A DNA stretch of 64,000 nt. Source: Skeletonema tropicum. Its lineage: Eukaryota > Bacillariophyta > Thalassiosirophyceae > Thalassiosirales > Thalassiosiraceae. Shown piece after piece: positions 21,372 to 31,004 of this stretch (the first letter of the stretch is position 1; the number at the start of each line of letters is the position of its first letter). The position numbers and the translations under genes were made by a program. The notes beneath the pieces were generated by a model. That model was not told the origin of the DNA. It was given only the letters and a program-made list of their open reading frames with translations, and ran no database searches. The stretch spans positions 62,001 through 126,000 of the forward strand of contig CM074132.1 of the NCBI GenBank assembly GCA_037178625.1. Reading direction: 5' to 3'.

Positions 21372-21764
21372 GGCGATCTGTAGTGTTAGCCTATCCAGCA
21401 GGTTAGTTCTCTTCGAGTATTGGTGCTATGATAAAGGTGAGCACAGTTCTGAAATCCTCTCGGTGAGCTGAGTTCAAATCCGCTCTGTACCAGAGGTAGT
21501 TTTGGCATCATGGTGAATGGATGTGTGAGAAGAAGCCAAAGACCCAAGGAAACTGGACGAGGGGACCCTTTTTGAGGATAACCCTAAAGTCAAGCTAGAA
21601 GTGGGCCTAACAAAAAAATTTTATAAAAATTTTGGTACACCACGGATTCAAACTCAGCTCACCAAGAGCAGCATTTTAAGCACCTTTAAAGGGTAGGTTA
21701 CCCCCATGACTGAAGAGAACTAACAATTGGCGATTTATTGGATAGGGTAACACTACAGATCGCC
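21372..21764. mobile_element. 393-bp foldback element with SINE-like inverted halves
   Basis: The ends are inverted copies: GGCGATCTGTAGTGTTAGCC at the left and the complement of GGCGATCTGTAGTGTTACCC at the right. A GTTAGTTCTCTTC block follows in both, and a shared internal block GGTGAGCTGAGTT(C/T)(A/G)AATCCG lies at 21462-21482 and, inverted, at 21643-21663. The GAGTTCAAATCC part resembles a pol III B box, so the halves may derive from two inverted tRNA-like SINEs. A full tRNA cloverleaf does not form. There is no coding capacity. Confidence 0.55.
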
Positions 21765-21935
21765 CCTTGTTAGGTTCAGCTTGTTGGAGTAGTAAGAGAA
21801 GGTGTCCGATCCAATCACACGCTGGCTTACTGTTGGTTCGAACTTAGTCTTGACGGTGATGCCTATGGCTGAGTTTGAGTTGTCCCCTGCTCCTGCTGCT
21901 TCCTGCTTAGGCGTGTTGCTTGCTTGTTTTTTCAT
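21765..21935 (-). pseudogene. Truncated copy of the 162-aa gene
   Basis: It begins with the same ATG and residues (MKKQASNTPKQEAAGAGDNS) as the gene at 23468 and is identical up to the LNLTR region. There it runs into the foldback element and stops within a few codons. The remaining two thirds of the protein are missing. Confidence 0.8.
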
Positions 21936-22066
21936 CTTCCCAGCTGTCGTTCAATAAAAAGTATGAGCGTCCCGCAGGTGGTGCGACGAGTGAACTTCTT
22001 GCTGTAGATCGCGGCAAATGTTTAGTCTTTTCCCATGTCTTGGTGTGTTCTTGAAGTTCAAGTTAA

Positions 22067-23315
22067 AAAATTCAAATTCGAGTTAATGGCTTATGCGAGT
22101 TATTTTAAGGGCTAGCCCTAACCCGATGACATTTCAGTCCCCATTGCTCAACTCTCTCCATTTGATTCGGCTAAGGAGATTGGCGTGAAGGAATGTGTAG
22201 CTGGTGGAAGCCATGATCAATTGGAATCTATGCCTGAAAGTTCAGTCAATGGGCATCTGAGATCAGGAACTCGCATTTACAAACCGGCTATGCCTGGTTG
22301 GCTTTTCGTCTGCAGATTTGGCCAGGGATACAATATAGTCTTGGGACCTTGACAAATGATATGGAGGTATTGTGGATCTGTTTCAATACATCTATCACAA
22401 CTTGTTACCCTCGTTAGGTGTTGTCCGCAGCTTCAGGAAGCTATTAAGTACTGTCCATCAAGCCTTTGGAGGTGTTGGCTGATGGCATTTGCCGACTGAA
22501 CAACTTATTGACCGATTGACAATGTTGCTGCAGCACTACCAACAGGATTCAACTCTTGGACGGAAGTTTAGAGGGCCATGACGCGGTGGTGGGAATGCAG
22601 TTGAAATGAGGGGGGATGCGTTATTTATCTGCGCTAGGTTGGAGGGGATGGGGGACGCGACCATCTGTAATGCTTCTTGTCTTAAAGTGATTTGCCGTCT
22701 ATTGTGTGTCAGTGTATATTCTTGTGCATTTTGTGATACAATGAAGCCAAGTTCATTTTCACTTTCACTTCTAGCAGGTAGGGATATTACCATTGATGTC
22801 TTCCACTGGCAAGAAAGCCAAGAACCCAAGTGAACAGCAACATCACATAGAAAGTGTTTAATATAGTACAAATTTGTATCTACCATCAAAGAAATATCAC
22901 CGATCCAAGGCATCATATCAGCCCTAGAGCTAGAGCACAACATTGTTGCGCCAGTTAGTTAGATGAAGACTTCCACTTGTTACTTGCCTGTAGATTACAA
23001 CAACATGACATCTTGTTTTGAGCTTACATTTTACTTCTTGATGAAGGAGTGAGCAATACCATACAGCCGCCCCAACCGAAACCGAGCCTAGGCCTAGGCC
23101 CTATAGGCTTGGCTTTTTCTGGGTCATCGCATTGGGGTCATTTTGAATTGTTTTGGCAAACCCATGGTGTAACTGCTTCTGTTTTTGCAATACTGCGGTG
23201 CACACTAGTATTGTATTTGGGTTATGGACACATAATATACATACTCATGAGTCCATCACAGGCCAAAATAACCCCCAAAAACTGGATAGTGACGAAAACT
23301 TCACTCGCATAGGCC
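22067..23315. other. Spacer of the inverted repeat
   Basis: This single-copy loop lies between the two arms. On the plus strand around 22130-22350 a protein-like frame reads ISVPIAQLSPFDSAKEIGVK and, further on, RIYKPAMPGWLFVCRFGQGY, but it lacks a start. On the minus strand there is a 135-codon ORF at 22536-22943, listed separately. A CCTAGGCCTAGGCCC motif near 23089 is a short self-complementary repeat. Confidence 0.4.
22536..22943 (-). CDS. Hypothetical ORF in the inverted-repeat spacer
   Basis: A 135-codon ORF with an ATG start contains WIGDISLMVDTNLYYIKHFL and a later SESENELGFIVSQNAQEYTL. The composition is balanced and not repeat-like, which slightly favours coding, but no family is recognised. 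The opposite strand is also partly open. It may be a remnant of a larger mobile-element gene. Confidence 0.25.
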   Translation of the reverse strand: MLCSSSRADMMPWIGDISLMVDTNLYYIKHFLCDVAVHLGSWLSCQWKTSMVISLPARSESENELGFIVSQNAQEYTLTHNRRQITLRQEALQMVASPIPSNLAQINNASPLISTAFPPPRHGPLNFRPRVESCW

Positions 23316-23467
23316 TTGAACTTGAACTTTAAGAACACACCAAGACGTCTAAAAGTACTTACTTAGGGAAAGACTACATAAACATTTGCCGCGATCTACA
23401 GCAAGAAGTTCACTCGTCGCACCACCTGCGGGACGCTCATACTTTTTATTGAACGACAGCTGGGAAG

Positions 23468-23956
23468 ATGAAAAAACAAGCAAGCAACACGCCTAAGCAG
23501 GAAGCAGCAGGAGCAGGGGACAACTCAAACTCAGCCATAGGCATCACCGTCAAGACTAAGTTCGAACCAACAGTAAGCCAGCGTGTGATTGGATCGGACA
23601 CCTTCTCTTACTACTCCAACAAGCTGAACCTAACAAGGGCTCTCCACTTCGAAGAACATGACGAGCAAGTGATTCAGAGCACAAGTATAATGACATCCCA
23701 AGGACCTGTAGCGAAGCGCAGGAAGGGGTCGTCGGCACGTCCTGTCCTGGTTCAAGACGGAGGTATTCGCCAAACAAGAATTTCATTCGAGGCTCATCCG
23801 AGTTTGCTCATCTACGAAGATGTCATCAGTATGATCGAACGGATGTACTGCGCAGACATATCAGATGATGAAGAAGAAGAGTCGAGTGAGGAGGTCTCAG
23901 ATGATGCAGCTAGCAAGGATGAGAAGAAAAGACGGGAGCATCCCGCAGCATCGTAG
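23468..23956 (+). CDS. Hypothetical protein, 162 aa, acidic C-terminus
   Basis: An ATG start and an uninterrupted frame. The N-terminal third (VKTKFEPTVSQRVIGSDTFS) is followed by a basic patch, VAKRRKGSSARP, that could be a nuclear localisation signal. A segment RISFEAHPSLLIYEDVISMI comes next, and then a Glu/Asp/Ser-rich acidic tail with a final KKRREH. The overall layout suggests a small nuclear protein, but no family is recognised. A truncated copy lies in the other arm. The context (inverted repeat with a mobile insertion) also allows a mobile-element accessory gene. Confidence 0.5.
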   Translation: MKKQASNTPKQEAAGAGDNSNSAIGITVKTKFEPTVSQRVIGSDTFSYYSNKLNLTRALHFEEHDEQVIQSTSIMTSQGPVAKRRKGSSARPVLVQDGGIRQTRISFEAHPSLLIYEDVISMIERMYCADISDDEEEESSEEVSDDAASKDEKKRREHPAAS

Positions 23957-24381
23957 ACTCGTACCTCTAGGTGATTAAAATTTCTTCTGAGTGAAAAATT
24001 GGGAGGGAAATAGTTCATGAAAAGGACAAGAACTTCGAACTTGAGTGTGCCTAAAAATAATAACCAGCGAAATGTTGTGAACATGTTTAATGTTCTCTCT
24101 CTGTGTACTATATAGACAACTACTGTCTCCTTCATGCACCATGCTTATTCCAGAGTTAGTACTTACTTCATACTGCCCTTGAATCGAATCGGGACATTTA
24201 ATAAGTTGACGCTAGAATCTGGGAACTTTACAGGTAAGTAATTGTGACCTATGTAACTTTACCCGACCTGAAGCACACAGTCCTCTGTCGCGATGAGAAT
24301 TAGACTCGGTCTCCCAGATAATAGCCTAAAGGGAGGCTCACCTGGCCGCATTTCTCTCTCTAGCTCGGAGACTTTACGCAG

Positions 24382-24597
24382 ATGATAAACTATGTGATCC
24401 CACGTTCGTCATCATCAATTGATGATGAGGCATTGTTTTCCAGATTACTTGAAGATTGTGACCTTACACTTACTCAGCTCTACAGCGACGCCCAGCTGCC
24501 CTATTGTTACATCGTCATATCCAGATTACTTGGATTGCAAACTTGCTCAGCTGGGGCGAGTGTTGGTGTTGGATTTTGCTTCAATTTCTCCGCGTAA
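24382..24597 (+). CDS. Possible first exon of a small repeat-arm gene
   Basis: The frame begins MINYVIPRSSSSIDDEALFS and continues through QLYSDAQLPYCYIVISRLLG. At 24593 it meets a consensus donor, GTAAGTATTG, and a candidate acceptor, TTATTACAG, lies near 24669. The same structure is present inverted in the left arm at 21009-21224, with one substitution near the end. DAQLPxC-like blocks also appear at 20540 and 20630, so the peptide seems repeat-derived. Whether it is translated is unclear. Confidence 0.25.
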   Translation: MINYVIPRSSSSIDDEALFSRLLEDCDLTLTQLYSDAQLPYCYIVISRLLGLQTCSAGASVGVGFCFNFSA

Positions 24598-24873
24598 GTA
24601 TTGTATTGTACCCATCTTAGACTTGAACCTCAAACTACCATTGGCCTTACTTTGGTTCCTTATTACAGGAAATTGCTTGGCTGGGCTGGTTATCGTTATC
24701 GGCCATACTTTTGCACAAATAAATGGGTATTTGAAGTTTTATCTAGTCCCACAAACTAGTAGAGAATTTTATCCGCTTGTGGTAAATACTCCTACTGAAT
24801 GGTTAACCGTTGTGAAAAAAAAAATAAGAGAAACGGAGAGAAACAATCCAAACAAGCAAACGAGCCTTCAATC

Positions 24874-25480
24874 ATGTCGACCAAACTGCCTAGCAAACCA
24901 TTACACGTAGCCGCATCAAGGAGCAGCAAAAGATGATGATATCAGTGCTCTTACTTATTTACAGTTACAGGGAAGTCAGCTCAGAAAGAAAGTAGCAGCT
25001 GCAGCGGCTGCGAAAGAGAAGAACAATATACTAAAGTTCCTGATAGAAAAGTGATTGCAAAACGAAAGTGGTCTCATTCTTCTCCTATTGGCAAAGATAA
25101 AGAAAACAGGCAGCTACGAAAGCTGCTAGAAAGAGGACAGATATGAATGCTCTGCTGATGGATGCACAAACAAAATCCAACAAGGAGGAGTGTGTAAGAG
25201 GCATGGGGCTAAGATAGCTGTTAGGAAGAGGGAAGATGATGGATGCACAAATCATGTCCAAAAAGGAGGAGTGTGCAGTGACATGGAGCAAAGGTCAAAC
25301 GATGCAGCAGTGTAGGATGCACAAACACAAACAAAGCCGTTCAAGGAAGAGTGTGCTGGAGGCATGGGGCAAATGTCAGGGTCAAATGATGTAGCATCAA
25401 AGGGTGTACATACTAACCAATATATAATTGCAACAAAGAGGAGTGTGCATTGTAGGAGGCATGGGGCATATGGCAATCCT
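24874..25480 (+). pseudogene. Decayed MST-module / HG-repeat gene
   Basis: The ATG at 24874 opens with MSTKLPSKPLHVAAS, matching the small gene at 7909, but the frame breaks within about 20 codons. Further on, recognisable pieces appear: ESQLRKK-like, VPDRKV-like, then at 25143 a clear repeat ECSADGCTNKIQQGGVCKRH followed by DGCTNHVQKGGVCS, and two weaker repeats up to about 25470 interrupted by stops. It shows that the MST module once headed a protein carrying C-x4-C-TN-x4-GG-x-C-x2-HGA repeats. It is clearly broken by stops and frameshifts. Confidence 0.75.
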
Positions 25481-25762
25481 GTTACGAATCTACAGCTACA
25501 GCATTATTTGCTAAATCACAAAGGTCAGCATTTGATGTTGATGATACCAATACCGCTGCATCTCTTCCCAATCAGCATATATTGATATTGCTGCTGCTTC
25601 CACTTCTACCAACCAAGAGCAAAGTAGAGGTCCTCCTTCTGTGATTGTCTGCCAAGTTGTCTATTGCGTCGAAGTCTAGAGCAGTTATGTAGAAGGAAGT
25701 CCACCACAGGGATAGGGATGTCGCCTGACTGTAAGATAAGTATAACTTATCCTGTCCCGCCA

Positions 25763-26089
25763 CTTTACAACCAGACAGGCTATCCCAGAGCCATTCATTT
25801 CGGAGACCATGACGAAAGAATCGCTCTAAACTCACAAACCGAACCGAGCTCCCTGTCCTCCATCCGCCACCCGACTTTGACTTTATGTATTTGCAATTTG
25901 CATGCCCTCTACGACCAGACAGGCCATCCCAGAGCCATTCATTTCGGTGACCTTGAAGTAATCATAGCTCACAACCCGAGCTCGACATTTCTTCATCCTC
26001 ATCCACCCTGACTGAATGACTCTCTTTGCATGCCCTCTACAACCAGGCAGGCTATCCCAGAGCCATTCATTTCGGAGACCATGACGTAA
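25763..26089 (+). repeat. Three imperfect direct repeats upstream of the transporter gene
   Basis: A block of about 50 bp containing AGGCTATCCCAGAGCCATTC followed by ATTTCGGAGACCATGACG occurs at about 25763-25814, 25901-25950 and 26027-26089. The second and third copies are preceded by TGCATGCCCTCTAC. The third copy ends about 85 bp before the transporter ATG. The repeats could be a regulatory array or a decayed minisatellite. No transcription-factor site is assigned. Confidence 0.7.
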
Positions 26090-26173
26090 GCATAGCTCAT
26101 GGAACCCGAGCTCCACATTCCTCCATCCACCCCGCAGCTTTGACACTACCTACATAAGTAACATTATTCCATC

Positions 26174-29100
26174 ATGACTAAAACAGCAGCAACCAACCAA
26201 TCATCTACCGACGATAGCAACGCTGCAGCAGGCGGCGACTCGGGTGAAGTCACCTCTACTCCGCAGTCATCTTCTCCTCGTGGTCGCGGCGGCCGGCGGA
26301 AGAAGATGCTAAGCTTCGAACCAAATGCCGACTTTTTTGTTGTCGATAGCACGGCCACCGCCTCGACACAAGCAACGGGTGATGGAAGCAACCGCATGCG
26401 TCAACCTTCTCACGAAAAGAGCCGCAGGAGGAGTCAAACTAGCTCTCAACCCCTGATGGGGCCAATTTTACCGAGAAAGAAAGTCCTCTCAATGCCTCTC
26501 TGCAGTGCTGCGTCTCACGACTTTTTCCAAGGCACCGCAGACATCCCTTCAATACCTATTTCGGAGGAGATTGTTGCGGAGGATGGGTCGTTCGTTTCGT
26601 CCTCTTCGAAGGTGCAGCAGCAAGTTGCTGCTGCTGCTGCTGCTGCACAAGGGAGCCATGCTCATCATCGGATGCGTCAGCGTCAAAACACTGCTCCCAT
26701 ATCTGGCAGAGCATTCTTCCAAGCTGGGGATTTTCCTCATGATGGCGCACACCCTTCACCTAAGCGCTATCGAAAAAAGACAAATTCTTTCATGGCAGGT
26801 GTTTTAGCACGAAGGGCGGTTGCTATGGATCTACTTCCAGCGGATGATGCGGATCTTGGGGTGTACGAATTCTTTCGTCCTCAGGCGGCAACTATGGGAC
26901 TTGAGCATTATGGAGAAGAAACGAAGGAGGAGGAGGAGGAGGAGGAGGAGGAGGAAGAAGAAGAAGGTGGGAAAGAGGAAGAAGTCGAGGATATCGAGGC
27001 TGGTGCTGCTGACGAAGAGTTTGTACCACAAGATAAAGAAGTGGAGGTGGCAGCAAGAAAGAAGAAGTTGTTTAAGCCTCTCATTTTTGCACCACGAAAG
27101 GTCATGACAGGAGCTGCTGGAAAACACAGTCATCCTCATGGTGGAGGTGGTGCTTTTTGTGACGTTGTATCTTCTGCACAACAGCAGGTGAAGAAAGTTG
27201 ATGATACGAAGGCTGCCGACATCAATCTGACCACTGACGAACCTCAGGATGGAAAAGATGTCGTGCATGCATCTGAGGCGATTCCGTTGTTCGTTGCAGA
27301 CGATGATGTACCAAAGAAACGCGATGAATTTAATGATGATATTGAGGGCTTAGACGAGGATAGTCAAGACGACACCACCTCCCTGAAACATCATGATGAT
27401 CACTCCCATATCATCCGAGCAACAAAGAAGGATTACTTTTTTACTGGATTCCTATTTGTTGTTATGTGTTGTCTAGTTGGCGTCGTAGTTGGATGGTCAA
27501 CTCATCTTGATGAGTCAGACTCAATCTTTGGTCCTGTTGGGCTTGCTTGTAAGACACCATGCCGTGGAGACGTATACGATCAAGATTACTTCCGAGGTAG
27601 AAATCAATTCAATTCTGGCGACATTATCGTCCTCACGCCGCACATCGACACCACACTCACTGAGGAAAGTTACTTACGAATGGCAATTCGAGGTGTTCAA
27701 AGTAATATGACAAAATGGGTATCATCTGATTATACGTTCGGGCCAGCTAGCGTAGAGGGAAAACGTGTCACGAAGGAAGCGAGGGTGACGGTGAACTGGG
27801 AAAATCCTGAGGAGCAGCACGTCATTGATGTTTGGAGTACTGTAAGTTTCTGATTGCTGCTTTCCTTTGCCGTACATATTGTGATCTTACTTCGCCAACA
27901 ATTTGTTGCTGATGAAATCTTCTTACCTTTGCCACCACTTTGTATCTTGATTTCAGACTGGGTCTGAGGAGTTGCCTGCTCCCTACTACGAATCTGCCGC
28001 GCCTGAAGAATCTCATGAAGCAAATGCCACTCACGACATAACTGCTGATGATAGTCATGGCCATAGAGTTAGAGCTCTATCTTCCGCCACAGCAGGCAAT
28101 ACTGCTGCACCGGATGGACACCACGGAGAGCTCACATTTACTCTGTATGCATCGACTCTAGCACCCTTGGCAGAACACTCAGTACTCATCGCAGCTCTTA
28201 TCATGATCTTTGTCTATATCTTCATCTTACTAGAAGTGATTCATAGGACATTAGTGGCTCTTTTTGGATCATTCGTTGCTCTATTCTTCCTCTTTTTGAT
28301 GCATGGTGGCCATACTGAGTCTATCCACACAATCATGCTTCACATGGAATGGTCGACACTAGGTCTACTATTCGGAATGATGCTGCTAGTTGGTGAGCTA
28401 TCTCACACGGGCATTTTTGAATGGTGTGCAGTCAGATTGCTCGTTGCCTCAAAGGGAAGCTTCAACAGATTGATGGTCCTCCTCTGCGGACTCGTGGCTC
28501 TATCTTCGGCATTTTTGGACAATGTTACAACAATGCTCCTCATAGCTCCCGTAACGATTGATATGTGTGGCATACTAGGAGTCGATCCGCGACCCTACCT
28601 GATTGGGGAGGTATTGTTGAGTAATGTTGGAGGAACTGCCACGATGATAGGGGATCCTCCAAACATGTGAGTTTATGATATATATGTTCAAGGAAAGGAT
28701 GAAAAAGTTCATTTGTCGCACTGTTTATCTGTGTAAACACCTTCGCATGTTTTTTCGGCCCCTCATACATGTTGACATAACTCTGACACGCACCTCTCCT
28801 CCTCTGTAACTTGACAGCATCATTGGATCATCGTTTGAAGAGATAGGATTTGTTGATTTCATTATCAACATTTTGCCATGTATCGTCTTCTTTTGTGTGC
28901 CAATTTCGATCTTGGTGGTATTGAAAATCTACAATTTTTGTAAGTAACGAAGATCTAAGATCTACCAACCTATCCTTGGTTTGCGTTTCACTCTAAGACT
29001 CACACGCATATGCTGTTATGATATCAAAATACATTGTAGACTTGACTTCAGAAAAAATGGTCACTCTTGATGTGGGTAAGCTGAAAAAGACGTATCAGGT

Positions 29101-29752
29101 CTATGACGAGCCCAGGTTATTAATCGCAGGTACATCTACCTGCTTCGTTATTCTACTGTTCTTCCTCCACCCAGTCCACCACAAAGATACAGCTTGGATA
29201 GCTCTGCTTGGTGCTTTTATCACAATTGCTTTCACCAACCCACATGACGTGCAAGATGCTCTAAGAAATCACGTTGAATGGGATACATTACTGTTTTTTG
29301 CTGGCTTGTTTGTACTAGTTGAAGTATGCGCCGCGATGGGACTGCTACAAGCTATTGGAGATGCACTCGCATCCGTCATCAAGAGTCTGCCAGAAGAGAG
29401 TCAACTTTCAGTTGCTATCACTCTGATTATTTGGGTGTCTGCAATCACATCTGCATTCCTCGACAACATTCCCTACACGGCAACAATGATTCCAGTAGTG
29501 AGAGTGCTTGCAGATGAACTTCCGAACACGTTAGACATCACAATCCTTGCCTGGGCGCTATCATTTGGAGCATGTCTTGGCGGAAATGGGACTTTACTTG
29601 GTGCCTCGGCAAACATCGTGACGGCAGGATTGAGTACTAGCAAGGGCTACGGGATTTCTTTCCTCAACTTTTTTTACCCTGGCATGCTCACTATGATATT
29701 GACAACTGCAATTGCCAACATTTACATGCTCGTTGTTTATGTCTGGGTGTGA
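26174..29752 (+). CDS. P-protein/ArsB/NhaD-type ion transporter, four exons
   Basis: Predicted exons are 26174-27841, 27957-28666, 28818-28939 and 29040-29752. All introns are GT-AG and the joined frame gives 1070 aa. The last acceptor is ambiguous: 28997 is also in frame. The first 410 residues are low-complexity and acidic, with a poly-Glu run, and probably cytosolic. One membrane segment (FTGFLFVVMCCLVGVVVGW) and a non-membrane loop of about 220 residues follow, as in P proteins. The multi-span domain has AFLDNVTTMLLIAPVT, then GGTATMIGDPPN joined across intron 2 to IIIGSS, and in the second half AFLDNIPYTATMIPVV and GNGTLLGASAN. These paired motifs mark the ion-transporter superfamily that includes OCA2-like P proteins, NhaD and ArsB. 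The substrate (Na+/H+, anion, silicic acid or arsenite) cannot be read from the sequence. Confidence 0.88.
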
Positions 29753-29824
29753 GTGAACGATGTTGAAAGGTTGTAAGACTGTGGAGAAATGGATAATGTA
29801 GAAGCCTGACATGTATGATAAGAT

Positions 29825-30157
29825 AGATAGATTTAGATAAGTATTTAGCCAAAGTTTACGTTAGATCTCTAGGTTTAGGTTTAGATAGAGAAGTATTCAA
29901 AGTCTCTCATTCGCCCCGCAACAAAACCAATGATTTGAAATGCAGAATCGAGATACCCCATTCGCCCGACTCTATATTGCACACCACCCCATGATAAAGT
30001 ATCAGCAGTCCCCTGCACGCACATTCACACTTGAACCGCAGTTGCATTAGAAGTAGCCGTAGTCTACGCCGTAGTACAAAATTCGTCCGGCTCCGTGTCT
30101 GAATCTGATGCAGATGCCACCATTTATTGATGCAGAGTCGTGCGGGGGGCACCTGCA
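29825..30157 (-). pseudogene. Inverted fragment of the multidomain factor's last exon
   Basis: On the minus strand the sequence starts with TCTGCAGGTGCCCC...CGCACGACTCTGCA, matching the splice acceptor and first codons of the third exon at 37899-37930. It then jumps to a match with 38400-38640, covering the last codons, the stop and about 190 bp of 3' flank. An extra C in the Pro codons and the loss of all six exon-3 HG repeats leave it non-functional. It lies about 0.85 kb upstream of the tandem HG genes, in opposite orientation to them. Confidence 0.75.
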
Positions 30158-30433
30158 GAAAAGGAGATATAACAAATTAGTTGAAAGTTCCAAGTGCTAA
30201 GCATCTTCGCAAAGATGCGGCGACCTTGTAGCTTGCCGTGCCTCTCGCTTGCGTCATGCACTTTACTTTCCTCTGCTGTGAGCTTCTTTTATTGCATCAC
30301 TTGATAAGCTGTCAAAATATCCAAACTCAACAAAAACTGCAGAAGATAACCCAAGCAAAAAGCTTGACTTGACGATGACCAAAATCTTGAGACAAATTCT
30401 ATAAGCCTAAGCTAGCTACCCATCAAGATCAAG

Positions 30434-30760
30434 ATGTCGACCAAGCAACGCAAATCATCAAATCATCAGAGGCGGCGTCGAAGAGCGGCGAGGAGGATGA
30501 TATTGGTGCTCTCATTTACGGGGAAAGCCAGCTGAGAAAGAAAGATGCATCTGCACTGCTGCTGCTGACTCATCTGCATCGAAGCATCGGTCATCAACAA
30601 CTTCAACTCGACGTGCTTAAAGCAGCTGTTACTCGTTGTGACGATTCATCCTGGATAGTTCCTGATCGAAAAGTTACTGCAAACGGTGGAAGCGGGTAGG
30701 TCTCATTCATCTCCTCCTGACAAAGATGAATGAAGGAAAAGAGACAGCTAAAAAACCTTA
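30434..30760 (+). pseudogene. Decayed MST-module gene
   Basis: ATG at 30434 with MSTKQRKSSNHQ-like start. A frameshift follows, after which EEDDIGALIYGESQLRKK is readable in another frame, and further on VPDRKV and HSSPPDKDE-like pieces matching the relic at 24874. It is broken by at least one frameshift and by stops. Its leader CTAGCTACCCATCAAGAT (30412) is the sequence later found fused to the truncated tandem genes. Confidence 0.65.
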
Positions 30761-30797
30761 ATTTTCGGTGAACCAACCAAGATACATAGGCGAACAT

Positions 30798-31004
30798 CTT
30801 CATTAAGGTACCGCATCTAGTCCTAGTGAGTAATAACCGGTATTCTCGATGCCGGTTTAGCGAGAACCAGCCAATCAGAGAGTTCAAAGTTTATGTAGTT
30901 CCGTGATGCGTCAAAGAAGACGAATTAAATTTTGATTGAATAAAAAATTAAGTATTATCACGGTCCCCACAATACACAGCAATTAATAGAAGTATTGTGT
31001 TATC
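30798..31004 (+). promoter_or_regulatory. Conserved promoter region of the HG-repeat gene family
   Basis: The same 200-bp region precedes the start codons at 31005, 32789 and 34558. Shared elements are TAGTCCTAGTGAGTAATAA, a palindromic AACCGG-11-CCGGTT block, GCCAATCAGAGAG (a CCAAT box) and TTAATAGAAGTATTGTGTTATC directly before the ATG. The middle copy differs by TCTGTTTCTCGGG in place of GAGAACCA and carries small insertions near the start codon. Promoter function is inferred from conservation and position. Confidence 0.5.

Larger units (their letters stand above)
20766..22066 (-). repeat. Left arm of a large inverted repeat, interrupted
   Basis: Read on the minus strand, 22066-21765 matches 23316-23638 and 21371-20766 matches 24242-24825. 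Identity is high near the former coding parts and poorer at the outer end. Between the two matching blocks this arm has a 393-bp foldback element (21372-21764) where the right arm has 603 bp of its own sequence. Confidence 0.85.
23316..24825 (+). repeat. Right arm of the large inverted repeat
   Basis: Partner of 20766-22066, and the more complete arm, because it carries the intact 162-aa gene. The 603 bp at 23639-24241 have no counterpart in the left arm. Confidence 0.85.

Noticed and set aside
21445..21490. A possible tRNA gene based on GAGTTCAAATCCG followed by a TACCA-like end
   Set aside because: The T-arm does not pair (CTGAG against CCGCT), and no acceptor stem or anticodon arm could be drawn. 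Read instead as a tRNA-derived relic in the foldback element.
26831..27268. A 145-codon minus-strand frame with a Phe/Leu-rich run
   Set aside because: It is antisense to the poly-Glu region of the transporter's first exon.
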